Source of the DNA: an uncultured Lachnospiraceae bacterium
GTDB lineage: Bacteria > Bacillota > Clostridia > Lachnospirales > Lachnospiraceae
DNA: 64,000 bases
NCBI GenBank assembly: GCA_910589075.1
Contig: CAJUSK010000012.1
Span: forward strand, 62,001-126,000
Reading direction: 5' to 3'
The notes under the pieces were generated by a model. That model was not told where the DNA came from. It searched no databases and saw only the letters and a list, made by a program, of their open reading frames with translations. How positions within the stretch are numbered: position 1 is the first letter of the stretch; each line of letters opens with the position of its first letter. The position numbers and the translations under genes are program-made. Positions 60,363 through 64,000 of the stretch are shown here, piece after piece.

Positions 60363-60515
60363 CGATATGAGGCCATCCTTAAATACGCAGACATCCATGG
60401 ACTGACACTGACAGGCTTTTCCTATGAACAGGGAATCAACGAAACGGTAATCGACCGGATTGAAGACTTTATCACCCGGATTGAAATTCCCATTCTGCAG
60501 GCTCCATCTGCCTGA
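60363..60515 (+). pseudogene. C-terminal remnant of a MerR-family regulator with GyrI-like domain
   Basis: The plus strand encodes RYEAILKYADIHGLTLTGFS, YEQGINETVIDRIEDFI and TRIEIPILQAPSA followed by a stop. This is the usual end of Clostridial MerR regulators with a GyrI-like effector domain. No start codon, DNA-binding domain or longer frame is found upstream, so only about the last 50 residues remain. The surrounding 440-bp gap otherwise holds repeat copy F. Confidence 0.65.
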
Positions 60516-60551
60516 ACCGCCCACGCCTCCTGCCGGGGCCGGATGCGCCAC

Positions 60552-62129
60552 CTACAGCAGTGGGGCAATGACTTTCATCAGACAGCCTGTCAGCTTTACA
60601 TGCCAGGCTTCCCTGCGGACCGTTTCCTCCGTAATCTGCCTGCATTTTGCAAGGGCAGACTGGAAGTCAGATTCAATATCCGAAATACAGTCTGTGTGAT
60701 ACAGATAGGTGGCACATTCAAAATGGTGATACAGACTGCGGTAGTCCAGATTAATGGTTCCTACAACCGCTTCCGACTGATCACTGACAAATACTTTCGC
60801 ATGGATAAATCCCGGTGTATACTCATAAATTTTTACCCCGGATTCCAGCAACGGCCTGTAATGGGTTTTGGCCAGCGCATAGGGAATCCGTTTGTCGGGG
60901 ATGCCCGGCAGCATCAGGATCACCTCCACGCCTCTCTCCGCCGCAAACCGGATCGCCGTCTCCATCTCACTGCCCAATATCAGATAAGGCGTCATAATAT
61001 GTACATACCGGACCGCCCTGTTCAGAATATCCATGTACACACGTTCCCCCAGACGGTCATCGTCCAGCGGACAGTCTCCATACGGAATCACACATCCCTT
61101 CGCCCTTTCCACAGACAATGGGGGATAGGAAAGGAAATGCCCGGATTCATCCTCTCTTTCAGTGATTCCCCACATCTGCAGAAACATCAGCGTAAAGCTT
61201 TTCACCGCTTCACCTTTCAGCATAATGGCAGTGTCTTTCCAGTGGCCGAATTTCCTGTACTGATTGATATATTCATCCGCAAGATTGACGCCGCCGGTAA
61301 AGGCCGTCTGCCCGTCTATCACCGCAATCTTTCTGTGATCCCGATAATTATAACAGGTGGAGACAAACGGGGAAACCGGCGCAAACACCTTACACCGGAT
61401 TCCCAGCGCTTTCAATCGTCTGGGATAATCATGGGGCAGCAGGGCAAACTCGCAGGCTCCGTCATACATCACACGGACATCCACGCCTTCTGCCGCTTTC
61501 CTGGCAAGGATCTCCAATATGTTTCCCCACATCAGCCCTTCATCCACAATGAAATATTCCATAAAGATAAAATGCTTTGCTCTTTCAAGCTGTCCCAGCA
61601 TCTCTTCAAACATATCTTCTCCCAGCGGAAAATATCTGACAGAGGTATTGGCAAATACCGGATAGCAGCCACTTCTGTGTATATAATGCGCCAGAGACGC
61701 CACACCCGGATTTTCCTCTGACAACCGCTCCATAACAACATCTGACTGGGGGATGCTTTCCTTCGTATTGGTAATGATCTGGTGGATCCGCTTTTTCAAC
61801 GCCCTGTGCCCAATATCGCTCTGTGTATACAGAAACAAAAGCACACCGAATACGGGAACCAGCATAATAACAACCAGCCACGTAATTTTCGGCGCCGGAT
61901 GAATCCTGCTGTTCAGAAGATAAATGACCATAACACATGTAAACAGTGCCGTTCCGCCCCAGATATGCGGCAGGAATTCCTGAAACCACCGGAACACCCC
62001 AAACAGGGCAGACACCTGTATGACAAGCAGCAAAAGCAGCAGACCGAAACGGCTGAATATGGCGTGTACCATACCTTTCTGTCCTTTTTTCAGGAGCCTG
62101 AGGCCCATATGTTTATAATCTGTCTGCAT
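60552..62129 (-). CDS. cls: Cardiolipin synthase
   Basis: A 525-residue phospholipase-D-fold enzyme. Two or three N-terminal membrane segments (about 18-100) lead to two HKD motifs: HRKIAVIDGQTAFTGG (about 260-275) and HAKVFVSDQSEAVVGT (about 440-455). It joins two phosphatidylglycerols into cardiolipin at the membrane. ATG at 62129 follows GGAG by 9 bp; a longer open frame to 62231 has no site and starts with a non-membrane stretch. Confidence 0.92.
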   Translation of the reverse strand: MQTDYKHMGLRLLKKGQKGMVHAIFSRFGLLLLLLVIQVSALFGVFRWFQEFLPHIWGGTALFTCVMVIYLLNSRIHPAPKITWLVVIMLVPVFGVLLFLYTQSDIGHRALKKRIHQIITNTKESIPQSDVVMERLSEENPGVASLAHYIHRSGCYPVFANTSVRYFPLGEDMFEEMLGQLERAKHFIFMEYFIVDEGLMWGNILEILARKAAEGVDVRVMYDGACEFALLPHDYPRRLKALGIRCKVFAPVSPFVSTCYNYRDHRKIAVIDGQTAFTGGVNLADEYINQYRKFGHWKDTAIMLKGEAVKSFTLMFLQMWGITEREDESGHFLSYPPLSVERAKGCVIPYGDCPLDDDRLGERVYMDILNRAVRYVHIMTPYLILGSEMETAIRFAAERGVEVILMLPGIPDKRIPYALAKTHYRPLLESGVKIYEYTPGFIHAKVFVSDQSEAVVGTINLDYRSLYHHFECATYLYHTDCISDIESDFQSALAKCRQITEETVRREAWHVKLTGCLMKVIAPLL

Positions 62130-62199
62130 ACGCTTACTCCTTCTTTCTTCCGTTTCTGGCACCGGGCTCTCCTTCAAAACACCCAGGCCCTGCACAGAA

Positions 62200-62236
62200 G
62201 AAAAGTGGCAAAAACAAAATGTTTCAGCCACTTTTC
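62200..62236 (-). terminator. Terminator of the groESL operon
   Basis: GAAAAGTGGC (62200-62209) pairs with GCCACTTTTC (62227-62236); on the minus strand it is followed by TTCTTCTG. It lies 44 bp past the groL stop. Confidence 0.6.
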
Positions 62237-62279
62237 AATGTCTTGATATTTACATCAGACAGATATTCCCTCTGATCGC

Positions 62280-63902
62280 TTACATCATACCGCCCATGCC
62301 GCCGCCTGCAGGCATTGCAGGTGTTTCTTCTTTGATATTGGCTACTACAGACTCTGTTGTCAGCAGTGTGGAAGCAACGCTTGTTGCGTTCTGCAGTGCG
62401 CTTCTTGTCACCTTTGCAGGATCCAGAATGCCTGTTGCCACCATATCCACATATTCACCCTTGAGCGCATCGAAACCGATACCTACTTCGGATTCTCTTA
62501 CTTTGTTGATAATTACGCTGCCTTCCATACCGGCATTGGCTACGATATGGTACAGAGGGGACTCCAGTGCCTTGAGTACGATATTGGCACCTGTCTTCTC
62601 GTCGCCTTCCAGTGTGTCAGCCAGTTTTTCAACTTCTTTTGCTGCATGGATATAAGCGGAACCGCCGCCGGAGATAATGCCTTCTTCTGCCGCTGCCCTT
62701 GTTGCGTTCAGCGCATCTTCCATACGGAGTTTTGCTTCTTTCATTTCTGTCTCCGTTGCAGCGCCCACGCGGATAACTGCTACGCCGCCGGACAGTTTTG
62801 CAAGTCTCTCCTGCAGTTTTTCTTTATCAAAATCGGAAGTGGTTTCTTCCACCTGTCTCTTAATCTGAGAAATTCTTGCCTGGATTTCATCTTTGTTGCC
62901 TGCGCCGTCTACGATCACTGTATTTTCCTTCTGTACTTTCACGGATTTCGCACGTCCCAGGTCTTCCAGTGTTGCCTCTTTCAGATCCAGTCCCAGTTCG
63001 TCGGAAATTACCTTGCCGCCTGTCAGGATGGCAATATCTTCCAGCATGGCTTTTCTTCTGTCGCCATAACCGGGCGCTTTCACTGCCACTACATTGAATG
63101 TGCCGCGCAGTTTGTTTACGATCAATGTGGTCAGCGCCTCACCTTCCACATCTTCTGCGATGATCAGCAGTTTTGCACCGGACTGAACCACCTGTTCCAG
63201 CATCGGAAGAATCTCCTGGATATTGCTGATTTTCTTGTCAGTAATCAGAATATAGGGATCATCCAGGTTTGCTTCCATCTTATCCATATCGGTTGCCATA
63301 TAAGCGGAAATGTAACCTCTGTCAAACTGCATACCTTCTACCAGGTCCAGTTCCGTCTTCATGGTCTTGCTCTCTTCAATGGTAATTACGCCGTCGCCTG
63401 TCACCTTTTCCATAGCGTCTGCAACCATGTTGCCCACTTCCTCATCTCCGGAAGAAACTGCTGCCACTCTTGCAAACTGCTCTTTGCCGCTGACCTTTGC
63501 GCTCATCTTTTCAATGGCTTCCACTGCACAGTCAGTTGCTTTTTTCATACCCTTTCTCAGGATAATGGGGTTAGCGCCTGCCGCCAGGTTCTTAATCCCT
63601 GCGTTTACCATGGCCTGAGCCAGTACGGTAGCGGTTGTGGTGCCGTCACCGGCAACATCGTTTGTCTTGGTTGCCACTTCTTTTACAAGCTGTGCGCCCA
63701 TGTTTTCAAATGCGTCTTCCAGTTCGATTTCCTTTGCGATGGTAACACCGTCATTGGTAATCAACGGCGCGCCGTAAGATTTGTCAAGTACTACGTTTCT
63801 TCCTTTCGGTCCCAGTGTCACACGCACTGTATCTGCCAGTTTATTGACACCGGTCTCCAAAGCTGCACGGGCTTCTGCCCCAAATTTAATTTCCTTTGCC
63901 AT
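62280..63902 (-). CDS. groL: 60-kDa chaperonin GroEL
   Basis: A 540-residue GroEL. It begins MAKEIKFGAEARAALE, includes the ATP-binding GDGTTTATVLAQAM and ends in the flexible GGMGGMM tail, here PAGGGMGGMM. It forms the double-ring folding chamber with GroES. ATG at 63902 follows AGGAG and is the standard family start; an upstream in-frame ATG is too near that site. Confidence 0.97.
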   Translation of the reverse strand: MAKEIKFGAEARAALETGVNKLADTVRVTLGPKGRNVVLDKSYGAPLITNDGVTIAKEIELEDAFENMGAQLVKEVATKTNDVAGDGTTTATVLAQAMVNAGIKNLAAGANPIILRKGMKKATDCAVEAIEKMSAKVSGKEQFARVAAVSSGDEEVGNMVADAMEKVTGDGVITIEESKTMKTELDLVEGMQFDRGYISAYMATDMDKMEANLDDPYILITDKKISNIQEILPMLEQVVQSGAKLLIIAEDVEGEALTTLIVNKLRGTFNVVAVKAPGYGDRRKAMLEDIAILTGGKVISDELGLDLKEATLEDLGRAKSVKVQKENTVIVDGAGNKDEIQARISQIKRQVEETTSDFDKEKLQERLAKLSGGVAVIRVGAATETEMKEAKLRMEDALNATRAAAEEGIISGGGSAYIHAAKEVEKLADTLEGDEKTGANIVLKALESPLYHIVANAGMEGSVIINKVRESEVGIGFDALKGEYVDMVATGILDPAKVTRSALQNATSVASTLLTTESVVANIKEETPAMPAGGGMGGMM

Positions 63903-63932
63903 AACGTTCATCTCCTACCTATTTTCTTAAAA

Positions 63933-64000
63933 TTACTGAATTACTGCCAGAATATCGCTCTGTCTTACAATGATCAGCTCTTCCTCATCCAGTTTCACAT
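63933..64000 (-). CDS. groES: Co-chaperonin GroES, C-terminal end
   Basis: The minus strand encodes KLDEEELIIVRQSDILAVIQ followed by TAA, the usual end of GroES. The rest, and any CIRCE operator, lies outside the window. It is 30 bp upstream of groL, as in the standard groESL operon. Confidence 0.93.
   Translation of the reverse strand, partial: VKLDEEELIIVRQSDILAVIQ

Overview
The window reads as a stretch of chromosome from an anaerobic Clostridia bacterium, most likely a Lachnospiraceae. The basis is gene content (HemZ-type radical SAM oxidase, KtrAB, AmmeMemoRadiSam genes, a double-ATPase acyl-CoA dehydratase activase, ROK/DeoR-controlled ribose-type ABC importers), strong GGAGG ribosome binding sites, moderate GC and one-direction gene order. 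Most genes lie on the minus strand. No rRNA, CRISPR array, integrase or transposase was seen.

Layout. 1-6761: a DUF4349 lipoprotein (cut by the window edge), a PreP-type M16C peptidase, an EamA exporter, and a three-gene minus-strand operon with a rhomboid-like zinc-ribbon membrane protein, a truncated sigma-like protein and a small unknown protein. 7193-14284: a 1416-residue activase, the AmmeMemoRadiSam pair and a YciI protein. 14715-14789: tRNA-Pro with an AGG anticodon. 14953-27024: a DeoR-controlled sugar cluster made of an ABC importer, ROK kinase, class II aldolase, PFK-like protein, VOC protein, PfkB kinase, a DhaK homologue with both key histidines replaced, and a DhaL-PfkB fusion. 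27273-31411: KtrAB potassium uptake, an amidase, a WYL regulator and a small enzyme-like protein. 31316-40204 region: a ROK-controlled second sugar cluster (regulator, binding protein, ABC importer, split transketolase, ribulokinase-like FGGY kinase) that resembles the D-apiose route. 40597-47860: chemoreceptor, phosphopantetheinyl transferase, aspS, hisS, SUKH and VOC proteins. 47884-47960: an 11-copy heptanucleotide repeat. 48302-50211: a pantothenate-type ECF S component followed by coaBC. 50407-53477: an AT-richer island of four small unknown genes and an NTF2-LytTR regulator. 53865-58907: hemZ, an MBL hydrolase, relA/spoT and apt. 59237-64000: a secreted protein, a MerR-regulator remnant, cardiolipin synthase, groL and the end of groES.

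The two sugar clusters share one plan: a regulator gene at the head, then a lipoprotein binding protein, a hairpin after it, ATPase, permease and catabolic enzymes. Cluster 1 has a consensus promoter whose spacer is filled by a repeat that recurs about 304 bp upstream and, more weakly, at the regulator's own promoter. Cluster 2 has a consensus promoter followed by two near-identical operator-like sites. In cluster 1 the kinases and aldolase should feed triose phosphates, but two of the enzymes have altered active sites, so the substrate is probably not an ordinary hexose or dihydroxyacetone.

The most unusual non-coding signal is a family of 32-34 bp palindromes with the frame CAATAG...CTATTG, usually flanked by TTCATGA on one side. 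Six clear copies, one half copy and one diverged copy with a compensatory base change lie between genes across the window, and one supplies the stop codon of KtrA.
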